Source: Candidatus Uhrbacteria bacterium (GTDB lineage Bacteria; Patescibacteriota; Patescibacteriia; 2-12-FULL-60-25). Taken from it: a stretch of DNA of 64,000 bases. How positions within the stretch are numbered: the first letter of the stretch is position 1; every line of letters starts with the position of its first letter. Below, one piece after another: positions 30,504 to 38,434 of this stretch. Under the pieces are notes generated by a model. It saw only the letters and a list, made by a program, of their open reading frames with translations. It was not told the DNA's origin and searched no databases. The DNA lies in the NCBI GenBank assembly GCA_021413945.1, contig JAIOPK010000006.1, positions 454,327-518,326 on the forward strand, written 5' to 3'. The translations under genes were made by a program, and so were the position numbers.

Positions 30504-31085
30504 ATGCGCCATGAAGTTGTTCTCGATATCGAAACACGCAATACGTTTCAGGACGTCGGCGCCTATAACCCGACGTTACTCCAAGTCTCGCTCGTCGGCT
30601 GTTATTTTTACGAAACCGACACGTTTGAAGCGTTTCTGGAAGAGGATTTACCCAAGCTTTGGCCGCGTCTGGAACGGGCCGACCGCATCATCGGTTACAA
30701 CCTTGTCGGATTCGACTATCCCTGCTTGCAAAGCTATTACTCCGGGGACATGATGCGCCTACCAACGGTCGACTTGTTGATGGAGATCGAGAAAAAACTC
30801 GGTTTCCGCGTGAAGCTCGACGATGTTGCGCAAGCGACGCTCGGCGTCGGCAAAAGCGGACATGGCCTTCTGGCCGTCGAGTATTGGAAGAAGGGGGAGA
30901 TTGAAAAGCTGAAGGAATATTGTCTGCAAGATGTGAAGATTACACGCGACGTGTATGAGTACGCCCTCCAGAACCAACACGTAAAGTTCAATAATCGCAT
31001 GGGTCAAATACAAGAAGTTCCGATGAGCATCGAGCTGCCGGAGGCGAGCGCAAGACAGGCGATCAATCTGTCACTCGGACTCTAA
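30504..31085 (+). CDS. DEDD-type 3'-5' exonuclease (RNase H-like)
   Basis: 193 residues from ATG 30504; the GTG at 30483 lies inside the promoter. The -10 TATTCT ends about 11 bp before the ATG, so the mRNA is nearly leaderless. Exo I motif is VVLDIETRN (Asp and Glu), Exo II NLVGFDYP, and Exo III YCLQDVKITRDVY (Y-x3-D). This is the YprB/ribonuclease H-like family often fused to or found with helicases; here it stands alone. It probably trims single-stranded DNA or RNA ends. It is followed by the nrd control region rather than a partner gene. Confidence 0.82.
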   Translation: MRHEVVLDIETRNTFQDVGAYNPTLLQVSLVGCYFYETDTFEAFLEEDLPKLWPRLERADRIIGYNLVGFDYPCLQSYYSGDMMRLPTVDLLMEIEKKLGFRVKLDDVAQATLGVGKSGHGLLAVEYWKKGEIEKLKEYCLQDVKITRDVYEYALQNQHVKFNNRMGQIQEVPMSIELPEASARQAINLSLGL

Positions 31086-31134
31086 AGATATCCACAGTTC
31101 GATCATTTTCTTAGGAAATAGCGAGGTGAACCGA

Positions 31135-31182
31135 TTACTACATCTTGTGGTATAATCCCATTTGGACCACAAGATGTAGTGG
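31135..31182 (+). promoter_or_regulatory. Pair of NrdR-like boxes around the nrd promoter
   Basis: CCACAAGATGTAGTGG (31167-31182) and its near-exact inverted copy at 31135-31150 flank an extended -10 (TGGTATAAT, 31148-31156). The box centres are 32 bp apart, about three helical turns, as is typical of NrdR box pairs. The boxes fit the NrdR consensus at about 12 of 16 positions. Confidence 0.72.
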
Positions 31183-31336
31183 TCGGGCCATCTTCAGCCT
31201 CCCAACACACGCGAACGGCTGACTCGATTGGGGTCGGACGGTGTGGGGGCGGAACGAGTGCCCATCGACAAATTTACTTTTGCCTATCCGGCTTTCTTGC
31301 TTGTTCCGGATCGGTGGTTTTCATTCTCATTTCTTT
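31183..31336 (+). promoter_or_regulatory. Long structured leader of the nrd operon
   Basis: The transcript has a leader of about 170 nt, unlike the leaderless neighbours. It can form CTGACTC/GGGTCGG (31218-31237) inside a CCCAACAC/GTGTGGGG stem (31201-31248). No known riboswitch signature is seen. The start codon is preceded by a U-rich, Shine-Dalgarno-free stretch. Confidence 0.45.
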
Positions 31337-31852
31337 ATGACCACCCCGATCATCACCGCCACAGGCGAGGCCTTTGTGCCGCGCCGCCGCCGACTCGCAG
31401 ACGAACGCAAAGCCATCACCCATAAGTTCCAAATCGGTCCTTGTGAGGGCTATATTACGGTCGGTCTGTATGAAGACGGCCAACCGGGAGAAATTTTTAT
31501 CACGTTATCAAAAGACGGCGCGCAGAACGGCGGTCTTGTCGACTCGTTTGCGACCGCAATCTCGCTTGGGCTCCAATACGGCGTTCCGCTCAAGGTTCTC
31601 GTAAACAAATTTGTCCACGCCCGTTATGAACCGTCGGGCCCGACGCAGAACCCGAATATTCCGAACGCCAAATCGGTCGTCGATTATATTTTTCGCTGGC
31701 TCGCCCTCAAATTCCTCTCGCCGGAAGAACGTCAGTCGGTGGGTCTCTTCCAAGATCCGGGTCAACCGACGCCGACCATGCCGAACTATAACGCCATGCC
31801 GGGGATGATAAACAATCAATCATTCCTCTCGCGCATGGAGCCACAGGGCTAG
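31337..31852 (+). CDS. Free-standing TSCPD-domain protein (NrdJ C-terminal-like)
   Basis: 171 residues from ATG 31337; the longer frame would cover the leader. The whole protein matches the C-terminal TSCPD region of B12-dependent ribonucleotide reductases: RRRLADERKAITHKFQIG, GYITVGLYEDGQPGEIFI, FATAISLGLQYGVPLKVL and YIFRWLALKFL. It lacks the CxxC-type tail and any catalytic barrel. It is the first gene of an operon with class I nrdB and nrdA, with gaps of 9 and 60 bp. It may be an accessory or regulatory subunit of that enzyme; this is inference. Confidence 0.85.
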   Translation: MTTPIITATGEAFVPRRRRLADERKAITHKFQIGPCEGYITVGLYEDGQPGEIFITLSKDGAQNGGLVDSFATAISLGLQYGVPLKVLVNKFVHARYEPSGPTQNPNIPNAKSVVDYIFRWLALKFLSPEERQSVGLFQDPGQPTPTMPNYNAMPGMINNQSFLSRMEPQG

Positions 31853-31861
31853 TCCGACACT

Positions 31862-32827
31862 ATGAGTTCCCAGCTCTTTGGCGCAAGCCCCATTCTCACG
31901 TATCGGCCGTTTTATCGACCCTTCGAGTATCCGGTATTCTTTGAGTTTTTCCAGAAACAGAATCAGGCGCATTGGCTGCCGATCGAGGTGCCGATGGAAT
32001 CGGATATTTCCGACTTCCGTTTCAAGCTCACGCCGGAAGAAAAGAACCTTGTCATCCAAATTCTGCGTTTCTTTACGCAGGGCGATATCGAAGTCAATAA
32101 TAATTATAATTCAAAATTGATTCCGAGTTTCCCGAAACCGGAAATCAAAATGATGCTGTCCGCGTTCGCGGCGATGGAGAGCACGCATGTCTGGGCCTAT
32201 TCCTATCTGAACGATTCGCTCGGACTCCCGGAAAAAGAGTACAGCGCGTTCCTCGAGTACGAGTCGATGCGCAACAAGTACCAATACATTCAGAGTTTTG
32301 ATGTTCGCGACGTGAGCGAACTCGCCATCAACCTCGCCGTGTTTGGCGGATTTATGGAGGGTGTCAGTTTATTCTCGAGCTTTGCGATCTTGATGAACTT
32401 CCCGCGTCTCGGAAAACTCAAAGGCGTCGGACAAATCGTGACCTGGAGCATCCGCGACGAGACGCTGCATAGCCAGGGCGTCTGCGCGCTGTTCCGAGAG
32501 CTCGTGAAGGAAAACCATCACATCTGGACGCAGGAACTGCAGGGCCTCCTGTATAAAGCTTGCGACGACATGGTGAAACTCGAGGACAGTTTCATCGACA
32601 CGTGCTTCTCCATGGGAGCCGTAGCGGGGCTTAAACCGGAAGACGTTAAACAATACATCAGATACACGGCCGACAAGAAACTGAATGATCTGGGGCTGGA
32701 CAAGGTGTACAACGTAACAAATCCGCTGGCCTGGCTCGACGTGATGACCAATGCAAAAGAACACACGAATTTCTTTGAGAATCGAGCAACCGAGTATGCA
32801 AAGGGCGGGGTGGTAGCGGACTGGTAG
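31862..32827 (+). CDS. nrdB: Ribonucleotide reductase class I, beta subunit
   Basis: 321 residues. It holds the radical-generating dimetal centre. Ligands keep the exact spacing of E. coli NrdB: Asp75, Glu106 and His109 (MESTHVWAY), Glu166 (FMEGVSL), Glu200 and His203 (RDETLH). The radical tyrosine is present as Tyr113, four residues after His109, so a Tyr-based cofactor is expected rather than the Tyr-less subclass. It makes deoxynucleotides together with the downstream NrdA. The start at 31862 lies 9 bp after the TSCPD gene stop. NrdR should repress it through the upstream boxes. Confidence 0.94.
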   Translation: MSSQLFGASPILTYRPFYRPFEYPVFFEFFQKQNQAHWLPIEVPMESDISDFRFKLTPEEKNLVIQILRFFTQGDIEVNNNYNSKLIPSFPKPEIKMMLSAFAAMESTHVWAYSYLNDSLGLPEKEYSAFLEYESMRNKYQYIQSFDVRDVSELAINLAVFGGFMEGVSLFSSFAILMNFPRLGKLKGVGQIVTWSIRDETLHSQGVCALFRELVKENHHIWTQELQGLLYKACDDMVKLEDSFIDTCFSMGAVAGLKPEDVKQYIRYTADKKLNDLGLDKVYNVTNPLAWLDVMTNAKEHTNFFENRATEYAKGGVVADW

Positions 32828-32887
32828 GAAGAAAATCACGTAACACATCGCACGTAAAAAATTTCTTCATCAACATAATCGAACCTT

Positions 32888-34795
32888 ATGGCCACTTACG
32901 CCAGCGTCATCGACGCGCTTTCACAGAATGACCTTACCGCGGCACGCGATATCTTGATGAACGACATCGACCGCGATACCGCCGGCAAAGCGAGCTGGGA
33001 TAGTCCGCATTACACGGCGGACAAGAGCATCCAGCAGGGAATCAAGACAACCCGCGAATACGAGGGGATGATGACGTATTTTGGTCTTGAGAATCTTCGC
33101 GACCGATATTTCCTACGCGATGACGACGGAAAACTTTTTGAGAACCTCCAGATGTTCTATGCGCGTGTGGCGACGGGCTTGGCGCGCGGGGATGCGGCGC
33201 TCGCACAGCGTCTCTATACCTACATGGCGCGCTATTGGTATATCCCTGCCACTCCGACGCTCATGAACATCGGTACAAAGAAAGGTCTGCCGATTTCCTG
33301 TTTCCTTAACACGGTGCCGGATACGCTGGAAGGAATTTTTGACATTTATCGCGAGAATGCGTTTCTCTCCAAATACGGCGGAGGTATCGGAACGGATTGG
33401 TCGCAGCTGCGCGGGCAGAATGCGCACTTGAAAGCGAGCGGACTCAAATCTTCCGGCGTGATTCCGTTTTTGAAAATCATGGACTCGGAAACGCTGGCGA
33501 TTTCCCGCAATAGCCATCGACGAGGAGCGGCGGCGGCCTATCTGCGAATTGATCACCCGGACATTGAGGATTTTTTGGAGATTCGCAAAGCGACGGGCGG
33601 AGATATCGACCGCAAGTGCTTCAATATCAACAACGGCATCGTGATCACGGATGAATTCATGAAGGCGGTCGAGGAAAACCGCGAATATGATTTGATCGAC
33701 CCGCATTACAAGATCGTTACCAAGAAACTGAATGCACAGGAAATGTGGCGCAAGATTTTGACGATGCGCGCGGAAACAGGGGAGCCGTATCTCTTGTTTA
33801 TCGATACCGTCAACAAAGCATTGCCTCCGCATCACAAGGCGCTTGGTCTTACGGTACGTCAGAGCAATTTGTGTACGGAAATCGTTTTGCCGACGAACGA
33901 GGAACGCACGGCGGTCTGCTGTCTCGGCAACTTGAATGTCGAGAAATGGGAGGAATGGAAGGACCAGATCGAGCAGGTGACGTATGACTGCGTGACATCG
34001 CTTGATAATAATCTTGAGGCGTTCTGCGAATTGGCGGATCCAAAGGAATTCAAGAAGGCGATCAACTCGGTGAAGCATGAGCGCTCGGTCGGACTTGGGG
34101 CGATGGGATATCACGGCTACTTGATGAGCAAGATGGTGCCGTTTGAAAGCGTGCTCGCGCGTCAGATCAACAAGGATATTTTTGCAACGATTCAGAAGTA
34201 CGCACATGCGGCTTCCGAACGGCTTGGAAAAGAACGCGGTCTGCCTCTCGACGGAGGAACGGCGCGCAACTCGTATATCACGAGTATTCAGCCGAATGCA
34301 TCGACAAGCTTCCTCTGCAATGAAGCCACGCCGTCGATCGAGCCGATTGCCGGTAATGCGTTCCTACAGAAGACGTTGTCAGGAAGTTTCTTGTACAAGA
34401 ACAAGCACTTGGAGAAATTACTCGAGTCGAAAGGTCAGAATACGACGGAGGTTTGGAAGAAGGTGATCGCCGATAAGGGGAGCGTGCTTAATCTTGAGAT
34501 GCTCTCGCCGGAGGAGAAGGCTGTGTTCCGCACACCATACGAGATGAACATGCGTGAAATCGTTCAACAGGCAGCGGATCGCCAGCCTTTCGTCGACCAA
34601 GCGCAATCGGTCAACCTGTTTTTCCCGACGCCGATCTCAGGCAAGTACTTGAACGAGGTGCACATGCTTGCGTGGAAACTCGGTATGAAGTCGCTCTACT
34701 ATGTGCGATCAGCCGCACCGATTCACGCGGAAAGCATCGATGTACAATCGATCAAGCGCGATGTGGCTACGGAAGAGTGCGCGGTTTGCCAATAA
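32888..34795 (+). CDS. nrdA: Ribonucleotide reductase class I, alpha subunit
   Basis: 635 residues, shorter than E. coli NrdA (about 760). Catalytic residues are clear: SCFLN and VCCLGNLN (redox cysteines), SNLCTEIVLP (thiyl-radical Cys with Asn and Glu) and LYYVRS (Tyr-Tyr relay). The C-terminus ends in ECAVCQ, the CxxC that is re-reduced by thioredoxin or glutaredoxin. The N-terminal ATP-cone is missing, so activity regulation by dATP is probably absent and control is left to NrdR. The 60 bp before the ATG contain a CATAAT 8 bp upstream of it, a possible second, leaderless promoter. Confidence 0.95.
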   Translation: MATYASVIDALSQNDLTAARDILMNDIDRDTAGKASWDSPHYTADKSIQQGIKTTREYEGMMTYFGLENLRDRYFLRDDDGKLFENLQMFYARVATGLARGDAALAQRLYTYMARYWYIPATPTLMNIGTKKGLPISCFLNTVPDTLEGIFDIYRENAFLSKYGGGIGTDWSQLRGQNAHLKASGLKSSGVIPFLKIMDSETLAISRNSHRRGAAAAYLRIDHPDIEDFLEIRKATGGDIDRKCFNINNGIVITDEFMKAVEENREYDLIDPHYKIVTKKLNAQEMWRKILTMRAETGEPYLLFIDTVNKALPPHHKALGLTVRQSNLCTEIVLPTNEERTAVCCLGNLNVEKWEEWKDQIEQVTYDCVTSLDNNLEAFCELADPKEFKKAINSVKHERSVGLGAMGYHGYLMSKMVPFESVLARQINKDIFATIQKYAHAASERLGKERGLPLDGGTARNSYITSIQPNASTSFLCNEATPSIEPIAGNAFLQKTLSGSFLYKNKHLEKLLESKGQNTTEVWKKVIADKGSVLNLEMLSPEEKAVFRTPYEMNMREIVQQAADRQPFVDQAQSVNLFFPTPISGKYLNEVHMLAWKLGMKSLYYVRSAAPIHAESIDVQSIKRDVATEECAVCQ

Positions 34796-34806
34796 CGGTC
34801 ATTCAG

Positions 34807-34838
34807 AAAAGCCCTCCGACAAGCGGAGGGCTTTTGTT
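34807..34838 (+). terminator. nrd operon terminator
   Basis: AAAAGCCCTCCG (34807-34818) pairs with CGGAGGGCTTTT (34824-34835), followed by GTTTT. Convergent with the next gene. Confidence 0.85.
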
Positions 34839-35153
34839 TTACTCTTCGTCGTCGACCATCGTAGGGGACTCTTCCTCTTTGAGCTTCTTGGCGAGCATGT
34901 CCAGCTCCTCCAACGCATCGACCTCCTCCTCTTCCTTCTTTTCCTCGTCGACTTCATCATCGGTCTTTACTTCGTCGATCGCCGCTTCGTCTTTCACTTT
35001 TACATCGGCCTCGTCATCATCTTCATCGCTCTTGGATCCGCCGGTGACGTGCATACCTAAAGCGGCGAGGTTGGATTCCTCCTCATCCATGCCCGGCATG
35101 CCCTGCATATCGCGGTCCCAGCTTGATGGGCCGCTCGAAAGGTTGATACTCAT
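34839..35153 (-). CDS. Small highly acidic protein, function unknown
   Basis: 104 residues. Residues about 40-104 are dominated by Asp, Glu and Lys, with long acidic runs, and look intrinsically disordered with helical or coiled-coil tendency. The N-terminus (MSINLSSGPSSWDRDMQG) is neutral. It has no signal peptide or membrane segment. Its promoter uses TTGCAA at 35198-35203 as the -35, the same palindromic hexamer that serves as the -35 of the divergent rmuC promoter. The acidic character could suit a DNA-mimic, chaperone or divalent-cation-binding role, but nothing selects among these. Confidence 0.6.
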   Translation of the reverse strand: MSINLSSGPSSWDRDMQGMPGMDEEESNLAALGMHVTGGSKSDEDDDEADVKVKDEAAIDEVKTDDEVDEEKKEEEEVDALEELDMLAKKLKEEESPTMVDDEE

Positions 35154-35174
35154 AGTTTTTGTGTTGTTTGCGTG

Positions 35175-35225
35175 AAGATAGCCGAGTTGGCCTAGGTTTG
35201 CAAGAGGCGAACTGTGGGTTATGAT
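35175..35225. promoter_or_regulatory. Divergent promoters sharing one palindromic -35 hexamer
   Basis: TTGCAA (35198-35203) reads the same on both strands. On +, TATGAT lies at 35220-35225 after 16 bp (rmuC, leaderless with ATG 8 bp on). On -, TATCTT (complement of 35175-35180) lies after 17 bp. Confidence 0.6.
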
Positions 35226-35233
35226 CCGAGCCT

Positions 35234-36283
35234 ATGGGAATCGACACGACGACGCTTATTTTGGCACTTCTTGTCCTGGCCGGATTTGCGGTGTTGGCAT
35301 GGCTTCTTCTCAAGCAGGGGAAAGGGCAACCGGGCATTGATCCCCAATTATTGATCGTGCTTCAACAGCGGCTAGAGAACCTCGACCGGGATATGCGCGG
35401 CTCGCTGACGGAGAGCATGAAGCATCAACAGCAATCGAGCTATCAGATGACGAGCACGGTGCGCGATGTGGCAGAGCGGCTGATCAAGATCGAAGAGACA
35501 AACAAACAGGTGCTCAATTTCTCGGGACAGCTCGAGAACTTGCAACGCATTCTCACGAATCCAAAACAGCGCGGTATTTTGGGAGAATATTATCTTGAGA
35601 CGATTTTGAAGACCATTTTTGCTCCGGATCAGTATCAAATGCAGTACGCGTTCAAGGATGGCGAAATTGTCGACGCGGCGATCTTTATTCAAGACAAGAT
35701 TGTGCCGGTTGATTCCAAGTTCTCGCTTGAGAATTACAATCGATTGGCGGCGGCGGAAGATCCGATCGATCGCGCAACGTACGAGAAAGCGTTTGTGAAC
35801 GACTTGAAGAATCGTATCAAGGAAACGGGCAAGTATATCCGTCCGGAGGAGGGGACGATGGACTTTGCGTTCATGTTCATCCCGCATGAAGCGATTTACT
35901 ACGATCTTCTTATCAACAAAATCGGCGAGGTGGGGGAGGATACGGAGAGTTTGATCCAGCGCGCGGCGACGAAATATCATGTTATTATCGTTTCACCGAC
36001 GAGCTTTACGGCGTATCTGCAGACGGTTCTGCAGGGCCTGCGTGCGATGAAGATCGAGGAACAGGCAAAGGAGATCCGACAGCGTGTCGACGAACTTGGA
36101 AAGCATCTCGCCGCTTATCAGGAGAAGCACGATGCCGTAGGCCGAGCGCTCGGGACAGCCGTCAACCAATACAACCTTTCCGGCAAGGAGTTTACGAAAC
36201 TTGATAAGGACGTTCTGCGTATTACGGGGGAGAGCAGCGGCGCCAATCCCCTGATGATCGATAAACCGGAAGACGAACCCTAA
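35234..36283 (+). CDS. rmuC: DNA recombination protein RmuC
   Basis: 349 residues. The N-terminal membrane helix (about 7-25) is followed by a coiled coil (about 35-105) and the RmuC domain (about 105-310), recognisable by QRGILGEYYLETIL, VPVDSKFSLENYNR, FAFMFIPHEAIYYDLL and VIIVSPTSFTAYLQTVL. RmuC proteins have a predicted nuclease-like (PD-(D/E)xK-type) core and limit DNA inversions or rearrangements. The start is leaderless (TATGAT 8 bp upstream). The next gene follows after 2 bp, so the two are likely co-transcribed. Confidence 0.92.
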   Translation: MGIDTTTLILALLVLAGFAVLAWLLLKQGKGQPGIDPQLLIVLQQRLENLDRDMRGSLTESMKHQQQSSYQMTSTVRDVAERLIKIEETNKQVLNFSGQLENLQRILTNPKQRGILGEYYLETILKTIFAPDQYQMQYAFKDGEIVDAAIFIQDKIVPVDSKFSLENYNRLAAAEDPIDRATYEKAFVNDLKNRIKETGKYIRPEEGTMDFAFMFIPHEAIYYDLLINKIGEVGEDTESLIQRAATKYHVIIVSPTSFTAYLQTVLQGLRAMKIEEQAKEIRQRVDELGKHLAAYQEKHDAVGRALGTAVNQYNLSGKEFTKLDKDVLRITGESSGANPLMIDKPEDEP

Positions 36284-36285
36284 AC

Positions 36286-36945
36286 ATGGAACAACTCCCC
36301 GAACAAACAACACCCGTTAACTGGTTTCGCCGTATTGCCACCGCTGTGGCAATTTTGGCATGCGGATCGGCGGGATTCGTCGGAGGTGTCATCGTCTACG
36401 TCCAGCTTAGCAGGGCGAATGTGATCGGATGGGACAAAACTCCGGTTGAATATGCTCTCGTGCTTGGGGCGAGCGTCAAGCAGGACGGAACGCCTTCAGA
36501 CGCGCTCTACGACCGCATCGCCACGGCTGTGGAACTCTACAACGATGATTACGTACAAAAACTGCTCATGACGGGAGATGACGGGAAATTTCACGCGAAC
36601 GAGGTCGCGGTGATGAAGCGTGTCGCGATGGAGCTCGGCGTTCCGGAATCCGACATTCTCGTCGACGGGCAGGGTTATCGCACCTACGAGAGCTGTAAAC
36701 GCGCGCATGAAGTCCTCGGCATTGAAGAAGCCGTCATCGTCACTCAACGATTCCATCTTGCGCGCGCTCTGTATCTTTGCGGTAACTTCATGAAGGTATC
36801 GGTACAAGGCCGTGCGGCCGATAAGCAAAGCTATCAGCGCATCACTTTTTTCTGGGCACGCGATCTGCTCTCGAGCTTCAAAGCCTGGTGGGATATCAAT
36901 GTTCAGGAGCCAAAACCGCCTGTCGAGGAGAGCGAGCGTGATTAA
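36286..36945 (+). CDS. SanA/YdcF-like DUF218 membrane protein
   Basis: 219 residues. An N-terminal membrane helix (about 16-40) precedes a DUF218 domain with YALVLGASVKQDGTPSDAL and DRIATAVELY, then LLMTGDD, ILVDGQGYRTYESC and IVTQRFHLARALY. This is the typical SanA/YdcF order with conserved acidic and His/Arg residues. SanA-type proteins affect envelope barrier function; the reaction is unknown. It follows rmuC by 2 bp and ends at hairpin 36950-36977. The C-terminal tail is Pro/Glu-rich. Confidence 0.87.
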   Translation: MEQLPEQTTPVNWFRRIATAVAILACGSAGFVGGVIVYVQLSRANVIGWDKTPVEYALVLGASVKQDGTPSDALYDRIATAVELYNDDYVQKLLMTGDDGKFHANEVAVMKRVAMELGVPESDILVDGQGYRTYESCKRAHEVLGIEEAVIVTQRFHLARALYLCGNFMKVSVQGRAADKQSYQRITFFWARDLLSSFKAWWDINVQEPKPPVEESERD

Positions 36946-36949
36946 CGAG

Positions 36950-36979
36950 AACGCCCCCGAAGTGCTTCGGGGGCGTTTT
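36950..36979 (+). terminator. Terminator of the rmuC unit
   Basis: AACGCCCCCGAAG (36950-36962) pairs with CTTCGGGGGCGTT (36965-36977), then TTC. Confidence 0.82.
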
Positions 36980-37078
36980 CAGTTAGCAGGATCCGTCATG
37001 AGACGGGCTTTACGAGGTGATAGACCTCGTACATGCGGTCGCAGATCAGGCGGAGACGGTTCCAGATTCGTTTCCGCA

Positions 37079-37270
37079 TCACGACCTCGCGATCGCGAGG
37101 AGACCGTCGAGGATGAGGAAGGGGAGCCGCAGGATCGCCATGAGCAGCGACCAGAGCAGGCTTCCGGCCGTCACGATGCCGATGAGGAACATCTCGGCGA
37201 CGCTCAGATGACCGTCGGGGGATGAGGTGGTGAAGTGGTCGTCCGATCGGACGTCGTCGAGGGCCGGCAT
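37079..37270 (-). CDS. Small membrane protein, function unknown
   Basis: 63 residues from ATG 37270, chosen because GGAGG stands 5-6 bp upstream. The promoter fits: TTGACC (complement of 37331-37336), 16 bp, TACCTT (complement of 37309-37314). A polar N-terminus of 25 residues precedes about 33 hydrophobic residues (MFLIGIVTAGSLLWSLLMAI and on), enough for one long or two short membrane helices. It is too short for a family call. Like the genes at 28911, 29742 and 51799 it has a Shine-Dalgarno start. Between its stop and the SanA-gene terminator (36980-37078) I see only a small GAGGT/ACCTC hairpin near 37014. Confidence 0.55.
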   Translation of the reverse strand: MPALDDVRSDDHFTTSSPDGHLSVAEMFLIGIVTAGSLLWSLLMAILRLPFLILDGLLAIARS

Positions 37271-37336
37271 GAAACCTCCGTACGAGAATGGGGAAAGGGC
37301 CAAGGCAAAAGGTAACACGAGGGAGGAAGCGGTCAA

Positions 37337-37604
37337 GGAGTTACGTAGCGAATACGGGTGAATATTTAGTTATTATGTGCGTCGGGAAACTAGATCGTAA
37401 AAATTATTTTGGACGCAAGGGGAGAGGAGTGGATAACGTTCAATGTTGGCCGAGCCTATAACTAGATGCGTCGTACAATATATCTTATAAGACGCTAAGG
37501 AGGACATTTCGCTAATTAGCGTCTTATAAGATTGCGCAGATTTTACAACGTCTTGATTACAAGTCGTCGTAAGAATCTGCTTATCTTATGAAACAAAGAC
37601 AAAA
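37337..37604. other. AT-rich intergenic region with long inverted repeat
   Basis: No gene is seen in 268 bp. The notable feature is a 17-bp-arm inverted repeat (37482-37498 with 37516-37532; each arm contains the self-palindrome TCTTATAAGA) around a 17-bp loop with AGGAGG. No T-run follows, so it is not an ordinary terminator for ftsQ. Confidence 0.6.
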
Positions 37605-38432
37605 TTACCGCTCTTTGAGATACACACGTCCCGGTACACGCACATCGACATAGTCCAAGGGCTTTAAACCCTCCGGTTTGGTTTTGATGAAGCCTAAGTA
37701 CGTCTTTACCTGCAATTCCAAGGGTGCCGTGATATCCATCAAAACGTCGTAGCCCTCGTGGCTTAGGACCTTAAATAAGGTGCTAGAGGCTGTAGGAGGC
37801 TCGACTTCACGGTATTGGAGCTTATAGGACTTCAGATCCTCAGCTAGCTTGATCCATTCCTTGGCTCGTCTTGTATCGGCTAAAACGGTTCCTTTGGCGA
37901 TTTCGTAATCCAAATCGGTTTTAATAATCGGCGGATCATCAAATGCAGCTAGTCGCGTACCAATTAAACGCGCTTGGGCGAGCTTGCGTTCATCAACGGT
38001 TAATTCTTCCGTCGCAACTCCTTGGATGTCTACCCAGAAGTATTGCTTGTGAGAATGGTAGATCACCTTCTTGGACCTCTCCTCTATCGAGAGTCGTAAA
38101 ACGTTATAATATGACTTATCCACAATCACGTTTGCGACGAACAAACGGTCCTTAAGCTCGTGTTCGAGCGATCCTCTATCGACAAACCAAGCATGTCTTG
38201 CCGGCCAAGGTCTCCACTCTCCCCTCCCATCGAGGGCTCGCAAGACTTCCCTCGTCACTTCTACCGGCTCGATGGTCTTCACTCCCCTCACCTCGACCGC
38301 ATTGACGCTGAATGCATCGCTCATGAACAGCACGTAGGGCCAACCAACGCATGCAACGGCGCCGAGCATGAAAAAAACTCCATTGCGCTTGGAGAAACGC
38401 TGTTGGCGCAGGGTACGATTAATGTCGGCCAT
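37605..38432 (-). CDS. ftsQ: Cell-division protein FtsQ (DivIB-like)
   Basis: 275 residues. A short basic cytoplasmic tail (LRQQRFSKRNG) is followed by a membrane helix (about 18-38) and a POTRA domain starting FSVNAVEVRGVKTIEPVEV. The beta domain ends YVDVRVPGRVYLKE, as in FtsQ. FtsQ links early and late divisome proteins at the septum. It is the last gene of the greA-lysS-serS-alr-ddl-ftsQ run and starts 2 bp after ddl, matching the usual ddl-ftsQ neighbourhood of cell-wall clusters. ftsA and ftsZ are not in the window. Confidence 0.87.
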   Translation of the reverse strand: MADINRTLRQQRFSKRNGVFFMLGAVACVGWPYVLFMSDAFSVNAVEVRGVKTIEPVEVTREVLRALDGRGEWRPWPARHAWFVDRGSLEHELKDRLFVANVIVDKSYYNVLRLSIEERSKKVIYHSHKQYFWVDIQGVATEELTVDERKLAQARLIGTRLAAFDDPPIIKTDLDYEIAKGTVLADTRRAKEWIKLAEDLKSYKLQYREVEPPTASSTLFKVLSHEGYDVLMDITAPLELQVKTYLGFIKTKPEGLKPLDYVDVRVPGRVYLKER

Positions 38433-38434
38433 AT

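Noticed and set aside
36981..37225. Plus-strand ORFs opposite the 63-residue membrane protein
   Set aside because: They are Arg-rich shadows; the minus-strand gene has promoter, GGAGG site and a hydrophobic product.
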